From NCBI GenBank assembly GCA_019636915.1, contig JAHBWQ010000020.1, forward strand, positions 1 through 34,211: DNA of 34,211 bases, written 5' to 3'. The position numbers and the translations under genes were made by a program. The notes beneath the pieces are model-generated. The model saw only the letters and a program-made list of their open reading frames with translations. It was not told the origin of the DNA and did no database searches. Numbering within the stretch: position 1 is the first letter of the stretch; each line of letters begins with the position of its first letter. This stretch comes from Nitrospira sp. (GTDB lineage Bacteria > Nitrospirota > Nitrospiria > Nitrospirales > Nitrospiraceae). Below, in pieces: positions 7,155 through 15,195 of this stretch.

Positions 7155-8633
7155 TTAAAAATACGTCGCGGCTGAAATGACAAAGGCACTGTCGTGAATG
7201 CGCTGGTCGTTGTTCGGATTGAGTGATTTCGGCATGTACTGGTAGCTCATCTTAATGACCGCATCCTCGACGGGGCGATAGTTTAAACCAAATGAAATTT
7301 GCTCGAGCTCTCCCCCGTTCTCTCCTTTGTTGGCCAAATTCAAGTTGACTCGGTCATAGCGAATGACGGCGGTGAAGGTTGAGCCTTCGCCAAACCGTTT
7401 GGGGGAGAGCCTTGTCAAGAATGAAGGCATGAAGTGGTAGTTGCCTTGAATGTAAAACCCCTGCATTCTTTCTGGGGGCAAGCCTAGGGGATTCAGTGTG
7501 TTGACACCGGTAAGTAGAGAGCCAGGTGAAAACCCTCCGAAGGTACTTCCGGTAATTGCCCGTGAGTTTCCTCGGGCATGGGCCCAGGCTGCTTCACCGA
7601 TAAGCTCAAACGGACCTTTTTGAATTGTCCAATCAACTGCGAAGATGCTGAGCGGATTGTAACTCGTCGCTGATTGGTTGCCGAAGTATCCTGATCCGGC
7701 CACTTCCACACCGAGTATGGGACTGAAAGCGAGGCGGCCAGAAACCGCTTTGCCGTTATTGATGTCCAGCCCATCCGCGGATCCACATTTTCGCTGGCGG
7801 GTTTCTTTTGTGCCCCCTGTTTCAGTGATACGTGGTTCGCCATCGTTGTTGTAGCCGCAGGGACCAGTCGTAAAGTACACTTCATAATCGAGTTTGCCGG
7901 TCCGGCCTGGGTAAAACGTGCCATACAAGCCTGCGCCTGTCTCAGACATGGTCGAGGGAATGATCAGTCGACTGACAATAGGTCGATCAGTCAGGTCGTT
8001 TAGCGGGGAATCGTGTAGAAGGTTGAACTTTCCGAGAGGAATGAGGACAATTCCTCCTCGCAGGTTGACCTTTTCATTAATAAGATAGTCAACGTGAGCA
8101 AATTCCAGGCTGATCTCAACATCATTGGTTGCCCTGATCGCATGTTCGATCTCGATTTCTGAGGCAAATTTGAGATGTTCGGTGATGTCAGCGTAAATAA
8201 AGGGGACAAATCGTTGCTGGTCGAACCCGTTGGTGGTTCCACCGGGACGGCCTGATTCAAGCACAGAGTTTCGGTGTGCGCGATATTGAATATCGAAATA
8301 TCCCCCGACAATTGCTTTTGGAAAGGATACGAATGGCTTGGCGTATATCAGCCGGCCTGATCCACTTGAACTGAACGAGAGCGGTGCTTGTTGCCCCGAC
8401 CGGCGTTCTTTCCCGACCTCCGGAAGTGAGCCGATCCCAGGCTCTGCTGCTGGTGCCGCGGAGCCTTCATGGCGGTCCATGGCGCCTTCTCGCCGCTCAT
8501 GTTCTTGCAGGCGCTTTTCTACTGCCTCATCGACCAATTTCTTAATTTCCTCCGGGGTCAAGTTTTCCGCGAGTACCGGCATGGCCGGTAAGCTCATGAT
8601 CACAAGAGCCCCGAGGATTGACCGTAACTTCAT
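7155..8633 (-). CDS. outer-membrane beta-barrel protein (porin-like)
   Basis: This 492-residue protein has a signal peptide (residues 1-22). A short charged helix follows (LTPEEIKKLVDEAVEKRLQEHERRE), resembling the N-terminal coiled coil of some porins. A long run of alternating strands then ends in FVISAATYF, whose final phenylalanine is the outer-membrane assembly signal. No TonB box or plug domain is visible, so it is probably a diffusion porin of the OprP/OprO-like or DUF3138-like sort and not a TonB-dependent receptor. GGAGGA lies 6 bases before the ATG. It precedes the lipoprotein, FMN-binding and membrane genes on the same strand and likely brings a solute to them. Confidence 0.85.
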   Translation of the reverse strand: MKLRSILGALVIMSLPAMPVLAENLTPEEIKKLVDEAVEKRLQEHERREGAMDRHEGSAAPAAEPGIGSLPEVGKERRSGQQAPLSFSSSGSGRLIYAKPFVSFPKAIVGGYFDIQYRAHRNSVLESGRPGGTTNGFDQQRFVPFIYADITEHLKFASEIEIEHAIRATNDVEISLEFAHVDYLINEKVNLRGGIVLIPLGKFNLLHDSPLNDLTDRPIVSRLIIPSTMSETGAGLYGTFYPGRTGKLDYEVYFTTGPCGYNNDGEPRITETGGTKETRQRKCGSADGLDINNGKAVSGRLAFSPILGVEVAGSGYFGNQSATSYNPLSIFAVDWTIQKGPFELIGEAAWAHARGNSRAITGSTFGGFSPGSLLTGVNTLNPLGLPPERMQGFYIQGNYHFMPSFLTRLSPKRFGEGSTFTAVIRYDRVNLNLANKGENGGELEQISFGLNYRPVEDAVIKMSYQYMPKSLNPNNDQRIHDSAFVISAATYF

Positions 8634-8746
8634 CGGTATCCTCCCGTATTATGGTGTTGTGGTCTGACTCGGGACTCGACGGTCTCTGGTCTTTAGCGTA
8701 ACTCGTATGGATGGTCAGGTACGACTGCCTCCTGTGTGAGATGAGA

Positions 8747-8926
8747 TTACGTGGAAACGGTTCCCCACCCTTCGATTGAAGAAAAAGGGATGACGACAAT
8801 GCGTTTGCACCGCTTACACTTCAGCTCGAGCCCTTGTCCGCACACTTTGGCGATCAATTGCCCGCACTCACAGCGCGTCTCAAGAATCCGGTGACTTTCG
8901 GATACGGAAGCTCTTGCACTTGTCAT
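8747..8926 (-). CDS. Com-like small zinc-ribbon protein
   Basis: This 59-residue protein has two cysteine pairs, CECG and CKRC, 16 residues apart between the inner cysteines, with the pattern RCECGQLIAK..LELKCKRCK. This resembles Com, the zinc-binding translation activator of phage Mu, and related bacterial zinc ribbons that bind RNA. The ATG at 8926 is preferred over a GTG at 8932; neither has a strong ribosome binding site. It lies 113 bases before the barrel gene on the same strand and may lead that operon. A Fur-like site is about 30 bases upstream of its start. The link to Com is by motif only. Confidence 0.6.
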   Translation of the reverse strand: MTSARASVSESHRILETRCECGQLIAKVCGQGLELKCKRCKRIVVIPFSSIEGWGTVST

Positions 8927-8956
8927 AAACACACGAGCCGCTGGTTTAGGTGAAAT

Positions 8957-8971
8957 TGAGAACGATTATTA
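8957..8971. promoter_or_regulatory. Fur-like site in divergent region
   Basis: TGAGAACGATTATTA matches the 7-1-7 Fur box at 11 of 14 informative positions. It lies between the minus-strand Com-like/barrel/flavoprotein operon and the plus-strand lipoprotein remnant and apbE, so one regulator could control both directions. Confidence 0.4.
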
Positions 8972-9045
8972 ATATCCTGATCGACGCTCTGCTGTCAAGG
9001 CATAATTTCAGTCGAGTGGAGCTGCCAGTGTCTCTATAAATTTCG

Positions 9046-9051
9046 TATAAT
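9046..9051 (+). promoter_or_regulatory. possible -10 element before the lipoprotein remnant and apbE
   Basis: A perfect TATAAT lies about 37 bases upstream of the first ATG of the decayed lipoprotein gene. The -35 position (9023-9028, TGCCAG) is weak, so this is a candidate only. Confidence 0.35.
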
Positions 9052-9087
9052 TTCCAGGCATGTCTGAAGCTTGGTCAGGTTCAAGGA

Positions 9088-9648
9088 ATGTTCGTGCTGA
9101 TCACGATCGCTGGCTTGTGGGGATGTGTGTCCCAATTGCCTGCGTTGAGTGATCCAACCGATGTGACCGAGAGCCTTGTTGTTGGGTGAGTTATGACGGT
9201 CTTGACCGGTGATCAATCTCGGAAGTATTTGCCAGCCGTACGGTTTTTTGAATCGGAGAACCACGCGTCTCACAAGCGATTCCAAGTCGAGATGAGCCTC
9301 CACGATCGATATGTTGCTGTGAATCTGCCGTCCGGGCAGTAACGGTTGTCACACGTGCAGATTGGTGAGGGACCGTTCATGTCTATGGAATGATCTTTGT
9401 GGTCGATGCCCCTGCTAGTACGTATGTGGGGACTTGGAGGTTTGGAGTTGAGTCACCTTGCTATGAGAGGATGCGATGTTTGCTGATCAGCCGAGGCGGC
9501 GAGGACACAGGAATTTCTCGCTGACGAGTATCCGGCCTTAGGCAGGTGCCCAGTGCTTGAAACACTCCCGCAAGCGGCACAACTGGAAATACGGTTCTAT
9601 GAAGTCATGCCGTACCCGCGGGATCCGAGAGACTTTCGCCGGCATTAG
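9088..9648 (+). pseudogene. decayed lipoprotein gene upstream of apbE
   Basis: Three segments in two frames read as one broken protein. The first (9088-9342) begins MFVLITIAGLWGC, a lipoprotein signal. It is interrupted by TGA at 9187 and TAA at 9340 within otherwise sensible sequence (RYVAVNLPSGQ). After a frame change near 9390, a second part reads FVVDAPASTYVGTWRFGVES up to TGA at 9522. Back in the first frame, a third part from about 9523 ends EIRFYEVMPYPRDPRDFRRH with TAG at 9646. The strand-like text and the regular end argue for a former gene of roughly 185 codons with two nonsense changes and two frameshifts. It ends 19 bases before the apbE start. The original function is unknown. 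Confidence 0.65.
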
Positions 9649-9667
9649 TGGTAAGGGTGGTAGGATA

Positions 9668-10693
9668 ATGAAAAACTCTCACTCCTCTCTCAGCTCTTTG
9701 ACGATCCTCCTTCTTGCTCTGATCATACTAGGAGGTTGTGCAGAAATACGGTCAGCCGCTCCGCCCATTGTCACGAAACGTGCTCAGATGCACATGGGGA
9801 CGCTTGTGACGGTTACAGCCGTTGCGTCGGACAAAAAGAAGGGTGACCGTGCTGTCCAGGCTGCTTTCGATGAGATTAAGCGACTTGAACAGTTATTGAG
9901 TACGTGGCGTTCTGATAGTGAACTCTCACGGGTGAATGCCGAAGCCGGTCGCCAATCTGTCGAGGTAAGTCGAGATACATTTGAGGTGGTGGTGCGATCT
10001 CTGGAAATGGCGCAACTCACCCATGGAGGCTTCAATATTGCGCTGGGACCTGCAATCGAAGCGTGGAGTGTAACCGAGCGACAGGACATTCCGGCCGAGA
10101 GCGAGTTGCAGCATGTGAAGCCCCTCATCGATTGGACGAGCATTCGCGTGGATCACGAAGCTCGAACTATTTTCCTGCCACGCAAAGGAATGAGGGTGGA
10201 TGTTGGTGGAATTGGCAAGGGATATGCCGCAGATCAAGCGGTTGAGGAGATGAAGCGGGCAGGAGCTGAAGGGGGAGTAGTCGCATTGTCGGGAGACATC
10301 AAAACATTCGGCGCTCTTCCTGATCGCCGTGGGTTTCCCGTCGGGATCAGACACCCACGGGAAGAAGGAGCGTTGATTGCCGTCATTGATCTGCAAGATG
10401 AAGCGATCTCAACAGCTGGCGACTATGAACGGTTCTTTGTACGGGATGGCGTGAGGTATCATCATATCCTCGACCCTCACACGTTACAGCCGGCACGTGG
10501 ATGTCAGAGTGTGACGGTGATTGCCAAGGACGGTGTAGTTGCCGACGGGCTCGATACAGGGATTTTTGTCCTGGGACCAGAAGAAGGGATGGCGCTGGTA
10601 GAACGTCTATCGGACGTCGAAGCGATCATCATCGATGCGAAGGGCACCATGAGGGTGTCATCAGGGCTTCGTGATCGGTTGCGCATACCATGA
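9668..10693 (+). CDS. apbE: FAD:protein FMN transferase (lipoprotein)
   Basis: ApbE cleaves FAD and attaches FMN to a threonine or serine in exported flavoproteins. This 341-residue copy has a lipoprotein signal with LGGC (Cys24), so it acts outside the cytoplasmic membrane. Conserved blocks are present in order: DVGGIGKGYAAD, VALSGDIKTFG (a variant of the usual SGGD), STAGDYERFF, HHILDPHTLQPARG and ADGLDTGIFVLGPEEG. The ATG at 9668 was chosen because it gives the signal peptide and has a GGTAGGA stretch upstream; the open frame extends back to 9557 over the remnant gene. Its likely substrate is the FMN-binding protein at 5970-6641, the only such protein in the window. Confidence 0.95.
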   Translation: MKNSHSSLSSLTILLLALIILGGCAEIRSAAPPIVTKRAQMHMGTLVTVTAVASDKKKGDRAVQAAFDEIKRLEQLLSTWRSDSELSRVNAEAGRQSVEVSRDTFEVVVRSLEMAQLTHGGFNIALGPAIEAWSVTERQDIPAESELQHVKPLIDWTSIRVDHEARTIFLPRKGMRVDVGGIGKGYAADQAVEEMKRAGAEGGVVALSGDIKTFGALPDRRGFPVGIRHPREEGALIAVIDLQDEAISTAGDYERFFVRDGVRYHHILDPHTLQPARGCQSVTVIAKDGVVADGLDTGIFVLGPEEGMALVERLSDVEAIIIDAKGTMRVSSGLRDRLRIP

Positions 10694-10706
10694 GGATGAC
10701 AGGCGA

Positions 10707-11543
10707 TTATCGGGCCGTCCGTAGATCGTAGCTGATGGAGAGTTTTACCGATATCTGAGGACGTTCAAGTGGATGAGCAAGTTTCACTGGTGGACCGTTT
10801 CTGACGTCCTCCAGCGCCACCTGGTCCAAGGTGGCATTCCCTGAGCCCTTGGCGATGCGCACATTGCTCAGCGAGCCATCTTCGTGCAAGAGCGCAATCA
10901 GCGTGACCTTTCCTTCAATTCCCTCGGCACGTAATGCTGCGGGGTAGCGTTTGTCGAGGCCTTCGATCCACTTCGCCATGAGAGTGGTGAGCCATCGATA
11001 GTCGATATCGGCTGATTGCTGTGAGCCGGCCGATGCTACCGGAGTATTGGGAGAGGTTGAAGAGGGACTCATCTCTGATGGTGATGGGGGTAACTGATTC
11101 ATGTCGGTGTGGGGGACCGAAGCTTGTTCAGTCAGTGGCACGAGCTGAGGGGATGAAGGAACTGGTACCACTTGTGGTGCGCTTGATTCGTTCAGAAGTG
11201 GTTCCGCCTGTTGTGGTGGAGCGAGCTCGGTTGTTGGCTCAGGTGGAGTTGACGCAACCGGTGTTGATTTTATACGTTGAACAGGACGTATCGACGAAGG
11301 AGGATGCTTGGTTGGCGGAGTTGCTGGCGCGACAGGAGCAAGGGAAGACGCCGTTCCAGAAGGCGAATGAGTGGCCACCATGGCCACATCCCATTGGAAC
11401 AGTTCCCCTTGTGGGTCCAGGTGGATACGCTGTACGAGCAGGATGCTGGCGAGAATCAAGCCGACATGTAAGAGGCACGAGAGAAACCAGCCAGTGACTG
11501 TGAAGTTGGAATAAGTCAGCGGAGGTTGCAATGAGCCTGGCAT
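10707..11543 (-). CDS. tonB: TonB-family energy transducer
   Basis: This 278-residue protein has one N-terminal membrane helix (about residues 14-38) with the conserved S-x3-H pattern in SCLLHVGL. A long proline- and serine-rich spacer (about 60-175) follows. The C-terminal TonB domain contains YPAALRAEGIEGKVTLIALLHEDGS and ends in VKLSISYDL. It transmits the proton-motive force from ExbB-ExbD to outer-membrane receptors. Its ATG directly follows the exbD stop codon (TAAATG). It converges with apbE, leaving a 13-base gap with no clear terminator. No TonB-dependent receptor is encoded in the window, so the receptor must lie elsewhere. Confidence 0.92.
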   Translation of the reverse strand: MPGSLQPPLTYSNFTVTGWFLSCLLHVGLILASILLVQRIHLDPQGELFQWDVAMVATHSPSGTASSLAPVAPATPPTKHPPSSIRPVQRIKSTPVASTPPEPTTELAPPQQAEPLLNESSAPQVVPVPSSPQLVPLTEQASVPHTDMNQLPPSPSEMSPSSTSPNTPVASAGSQQSADIDYRWLTTLMAKWIEGLDKRYPAALRAEGIEGKVTLIALLHEDGSLSNVRIAKGSGNATLDQVALEDVRNGPPVKLAHPLERPQISVKLSISYDLRTAR

Positions 11544-11918
11544 TTAGAGCCGAATGACCTCCAAGCTCACCTGATGAAATCCTAAGCCTCGAATCTCATC
11601 GACGAGGGCGACGAACTTTTCCAGCAAGGTGACCTTATCTGCACGAACGACCACCGCCGACTCGCGGGGCCGAGTGCTCAGGGCCGTGGGAAGACCGCCT
11701 TCTGGGATCGGCGTATCGTTGATAAACAAGTTCCCATCCGCCGTCAACGCAATCACGATGGGCACGTCTTGCCGATCACTGACCGCTTTCGCTTTGGCGA
11801 GATTGACGGGGATTTGCCCCGTGCTGATGAAGGTGGCCGTGGTCAACACGATGACCAGCAGAACCAACATCACATCGACGAGCGGAATAACGTTGATTTG
11901 ATCAATGTTCCGTTCCAT
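11544..11918 (-). CDS. exbD: biopolymer transport protein ExbD
   Basis: This 124-residue protein has one N-terminal membrane helix carrying the essential aspartate in INVIPLVDVMLVLLVIVL, followed by the periplasmic ExbD domain that ends VSLEVIRL. ExbD and ExbB form the proton channel that drives TonB. Its start lies inside the exbB gene (17-base overlap) and its stop abuts tonB, so the three are translationally coupled. Confidence 0.95.
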   Translation of the reverse strand: MERNIDQINVIPLVDVMLVLLVIVLTTATFISTGQIPVNLAKAKAVSDRQDVPIVIALTADGNLFINDTPIPEGGLPTALSTRPRESAVVVRADKVTLLEKFVALVDEIRGLGFHQVSLEVIRL

Positions 11919-12333
11919 GTTGTGCCTTATACTCGGTCAATAGTTCAGTGACGCGACGACGGAGTAGGTTGTTCATCACGACGCAAGGAATCGCGACCAA
12001 GAGCCCGACGGCGGTCGCCTTTAATGCCAGACTTAACCCAATCATGATTGTGTTGACCGCCATGGTTCCAGATGTTCCCATCGTATGGAACGTTAACATG
12101 ATACCAAGCACGGTTCCGAGGAGGCCAATATAAGGAGCATTGGCGGCAACGGTGCCGATTATCACCAGTCGCTGAGTGAGGGTAATTTCCAGCAGCTGCG
12201 CGTTGGAAAACTGAGAGAAGTTGATCCGTTTGTAGAAGAGCCACCGTTCGATGGCCACTGCGACGGACCACACACTGAGCACCAATAAGAGACCGATAAC
12301 CCCGTAATCAATCACGTCTTTCAATGCGTCCAT
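11902..12333 (-). CDS. exbB: biopolymer transport protein ExbB (short form)
   Basis: This 143-residue MotA/TolQ/ExbB-family protein has three membrane helices. The conserved block VAANAPYIGLLGTVLGIMLTF starts near residue 61, and the final helix region ALKATAVGLLVAIPCVVMNNL is present. It is clearly shorter than the E. coli protein (about 244 residues) and resembles the compact ExbB of epsilonproteobacteria. AAGGAG lies 6 bases before the ATG, making it the first gene of exbB-exbD-tonB. Confidence 0.93.
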   Translation of the reverse strand: MDALKDVIDYGVIGLLLVLSVWSVAVAIERWLFYKRINFSQFSNAQLLEITLTQRLVIIGTVAANAPYIGLLGTVLGIMLTFHTMGTSGTMAVNTIMIGLSLALKATAVGLLVAIPCVVMNNLLRRRVTELLTEYKAQHGTEH

Positions 12334-12425
12334 CGCGACTCCTTACAGTGTGGAAGGGGGCGTAAGCTAGGTGGGGTTGGGAACCTCAACGCTGGTTCAT
12401 CCATGCCAGATCTCAGGGGAAGCTG

Positions 12426-13589
12426 TCAATCACCACCTGCGTCCAGTTTCTCCCGGTGTCGCGACGGACCAGGGGGTGGTTCCGCCTGAAACAGTACGGT
12501 ATGGGTGGCCGATACGCGGAGTTCGACGGAGGTGCCTTCTTGGTAGACGCTGGTCGAACTTTCACTACTATGGACGAGCTGACCGGAAGGCAATTGAACC
12601 CTGTACAAATTTTCGGATCCGCGGAACTGTCTTGCCACGATTTTGGGTTCAGCGGATTCATTAGGCACAAGGTGCACGTCGTCTGGGCGAATCATGACGA
12701 CCACGTGCTCTCCTTCAGAGCCGGTGATCGTATTAGGGAACTCTCCGAGCTCGGTGTGAACCACTCCCTGGTGAATCTGGCCGGAAATGAAGTCGGCTTG
12801 GCCGACAAAGTCGGCCACGAACCTTGTGGCCGGGAGATGGTAAATGAGTTCGGGGGAATCCATCTGCTCGAGTATCCCTTGATTCAATACAGCGATACGG
12901 TCAGCCATGGCAAAGGCTTCCTCATGGTCATGCGTGACCAGGATGGTGGTGGTGTTCATCTGATGTAACAGGGCGTGAACTTCTTGGCGCATACGACCGG
13001 CCATGTCGGGGTCCAGATTGCTGAATGGTTCATCCAGCAAGAGTAACACCGGATTTTGCACCAACGCCCGTGCGAGTGCCACTCGTTGCTGCTGTCCTCC
13101 CGATAACTCATGAGGGTATCGGCGTTCAAATCCTTCCAATCCGGTCAGACACAGCATCTCATCGACCCGACGTGTTCGTTCTGCCCGAGGTAAGTGGTTG
13201 AGTCCAAACGCAATGTTGTCGGCGACACGTAGGTGTGGAAAGAGCGCGTATTCCTGAAAGACCATGCCGACGCGGCGATGTTCTGTCGGAATCGTCTCCG
13301 AGGGGGATGAGACCACCCGTCCCGATAAGCGAATTTCCCCAGACCGTACAGGCTCGAATCCGGCGATGGCCCGCAGAACGGTGGTTTTCCCGCAGCCGGA
13401 TGGTCCAAGCAGACAGAGAATTTCACCTTCCTTGGCGGAGAATGAAATATTACGAATGGCAGGTCGATGTGGATCGTAGGCACAGGAGATCGAGCGAAGC
13501 TCCAAGATAGAAGTCCTCTGAGAGAAGAGTTGAGCGCGTGTGTGGAGGTAGTCGATATTCATCGGTCTGGTCTGTGCCGGTATGTTCAT
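12426..13589 (-). CDS. fbpC: ferric-iron ABC transporter ATP-binding protein
   Basis: This 387-residue ATPase powers the FbpABC-type uptake of ferric iron across the inner membrane. It has Walker A GPSGCGKTT (residues 62-70), a Q-loop in MVFQEYALFP, signature LSGGQQQR (162-169), Walker B LLLLDEP (182-188) and the switch histidine in VTHDHEEA. A TOBE-like regulatory domain fills the C-terminal third. AAGGA lies about 6 bases before the ATG, and the permease gene ends 9 bases upstream. It could also belong to a related thiamine, putrescine or phosphonate importer; the FbpA-like partner makes iron the best choice. Confidence 0.9.
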   Translation of the reverse strand: MNIPAQTRPMNIDYLHTRAQLFSQRTSILELRSISCAYDPHRPAIRNISFSAKEGEILCLLGPSGCGKTTVLRAIAGFEPVRSGEIRLSGRVVSSPSETIPTEHRRVGMVFQEYALFPHLRVADNIAFGLNHLPRAERTRRVDEMLCLTGLEGFERRYPHELSGGQQQRVALARALVQNPVLLLLDEPFSNLDPDMAGRMRQEVHALLHQMNTTTILVTHDHEEAFAMADRIAVLNQGILEQMDSPELIYHLPATRFVADFVGQADFISGQIHQGVVHTELGEFPNTITGSEGEHVVVMIRPDDVHLVPNESAEPKIVARQFRGSENLYRVQLPSGQLVHSSESSTSVYQEGTSVELRVSATHTVLFQAEPPPGPSRHREKLDAGGD

Positions 13590-13598
13590 GATGGTTCC

Positions 13599-15182
13599 TT
13601 ACGCGGCCCGCCAATCACGGGACAGCAACAAGACGAGGGCGGGCAGACCGACAAGCACAATCAAGAGGGCAGAGGGAGCCGCCAGTTGATAATATTCTTC
13701 GCTTGCTTCCAGCCAGACCCGGATGGCTAGCGTATCGAATCCGACTGGGCGGAGCAGGAGTGTGGCGGGAAGTTCTTTCATCGTTTGAAGAAAGACCAGG
13801 ACCCAGGCTACGATGATGCCATTCCGGATCAGTGGCAACGTGACCTGTCGCACGGTCTCGCGAGCGCTCAGCCCGAGGGTGCGGGCGACTTCCTCAAGAT
13901 TGGGTGTGATCTGCTGGATTGCAGGCTCGAGTGATTGTAGCCCAGCCGGGAGGAAATGCAAGACGTAGGCGATGACCAACACGATTACTGTTCCATAGAC
14001 GACCGGTATCAGGTTGAGACAGAGGACCAGTACGGCGAGTGCGGCCACTGGCCCTGGTAACACGTAGCCGGCATAGGCGGCCTGCAGGCAGCCTATGTTG
14101 AACCATGTGGGTTTCCGACTTGCTAGATAAGCCAACGGCAGTCCGATGAGCACACTGGCTGTGGCCGCCAGGGTCGCGAGCAAGGCGCTGTTCCAGACAA
14201 AGCCGAAGAACCGCGCATCGAGAGTGGCGAGAGCCTCCGGAGAGAAGCTCCACATGATCAGGAGGCACATGGGGACACCGAAGGCTGCTCCCATGATCAC
14301 GGAGAGACATACGGTCAAGCCTACGGTCTGGAGCCGGCTGCAATGGAATCGTTGCGGAGCGCGGTAGCGACCAGCAGTTTGATAATAGCGACTCTTCCGG
14401 CGAAACCATCGTTCGGTTAATAAGAACAGGAGTGCCAGGACGACCAACAACAGGCTCAAAATACTGGCGGCCTGGTTGTCCAACTGGCCGGTCATTTGTT
14501 GAAACACGGCATAGGTCAGTGTTTGGTAGCGTAACAATGACACGGCTCCGAAATCGGAGACCACATACAGGATGACTAGTGCGACACCGGCGACGATCGA
14601 CGGTCGCAACAGCGGGAGCGTGACGAAAAAGATTCTCCTCAGAGAGGAGGCGCCGCAGGTACGGGCGACTTCTTCAAACGACACGTTGAAGTTCAGGAGT
14701 GCACTGCGGGTAAGCAAATAGATGAACGGGAATGTCGCGAGCGCCATGACCAAAGTGACGCCCATAAAACTTTGAGGCGAGAAGATTCTGGCTTGGGGGC
14801 CAGCCACTATCTGCCACAGGTACTCGACTGGGCCGCCGAATCCCAAGAGGTAGTTGAAGACGGAGGCCAACACGTACGTCGGCATGGCCAGTGGAAGCAC
14901 GAGGGCCAATTCCCAAAGTCGGCGCCCAGGAAATTCAAATCGGGTGACGATCCATGCGGTCGAGACACCCAGTCCGAGTGCGAGTATTGCGACAGCCCCG
15001 GCCAAGAAAACCGTGTTCCAGAGGAGCTCAGGTACACGGGTTGTCCAGAGGAGAGACCAGACCTCCAAATCGGCTGTAAAGGCTAGGGCTATGATATAGA
15101 TCAATGGGAAGAGAATCAGCGCGGCACTGGCCAAAGCAGCCAATTGGAGGGAGGAGAACGATGATGAACGGGCGGCAATCAC
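13599..15182 (-). CDS. fbpB: ferric-iron ABC transporter permease (fused double domain)
   Basis: This 527-residue permease has about 12 membrane helices arranged as two fused BPD_transp_1 domains. Each domain has the EAA loop that contacts the ATPase: EEVARTCGASSLRRIFFVTLP in the first half and EEVARTLGLSARETVRQVTLP in the second. The fused layout is typical of FbpB/SfuB iron permeases. The start is a GTG at 15182, 13 bases after the fbpA stop, with a weak ribosome binding site, so coupling to fbpA is likely. Confidence 0.92.
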   Translation of the reverse strand: MIAARSSSFSSLQLAALASAALILFPLIYIIALAFTADLEVWSLLWTTRVPELLWNTVFLAGAVAILALGLGVSTAWIVTRFEFPGRRLWELALVLPLAMPTYVLASVFNYLLGFGGPVEYLWQIVAGPQARIFSPQSFMGVTLVMALATFPFIYLLTRSALLNFNVSFEEVARTCGASSLRRIFFVTLPLLRPSIVAGVALVILYVVSDFGAVSLLRYQTLTYAVFQQMTGQLDNQAASILSLLLVVLALLFLLTERWFRRKSRYYQTAGRYRAPQRFHCSRLQTVGLTVCLSVIMGAAFGVPMCLLIMWSFSPEALATLDARFFGFVWNSALLATLAATASVLIGLPLAYLASRKPTWFNIGCLQAAYAGYVLPGPVAALAVLVLCLNLIPVVYGTVIVLVIAYVLHFLPAGLQSLEPAIQQITPNLEEVARTLGLSARETVRQVTLPLIRNGIIVAWVLVFLQTMKELPATLLLRPVGFDTLAIRVWLEASEEYYQLAAPSALLIVLVGLPALVLLLSRDWRAA

Positions 15183-15195
15183 AGGTCACTCGGGG

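Noticed and set aside
7155..8633. TonB-dependent receptor for the barrel protein
   Set aside because: At 492 residues it is too short, and no plug domain or TonB box is visible.
9034..9303. 89-residue minus-strand open frame
   Set aside because: It is the antisense of the decayed lipoprotein gene, with no ribosome binding site or recognised motif; the plus-strand text makes better protein sense.
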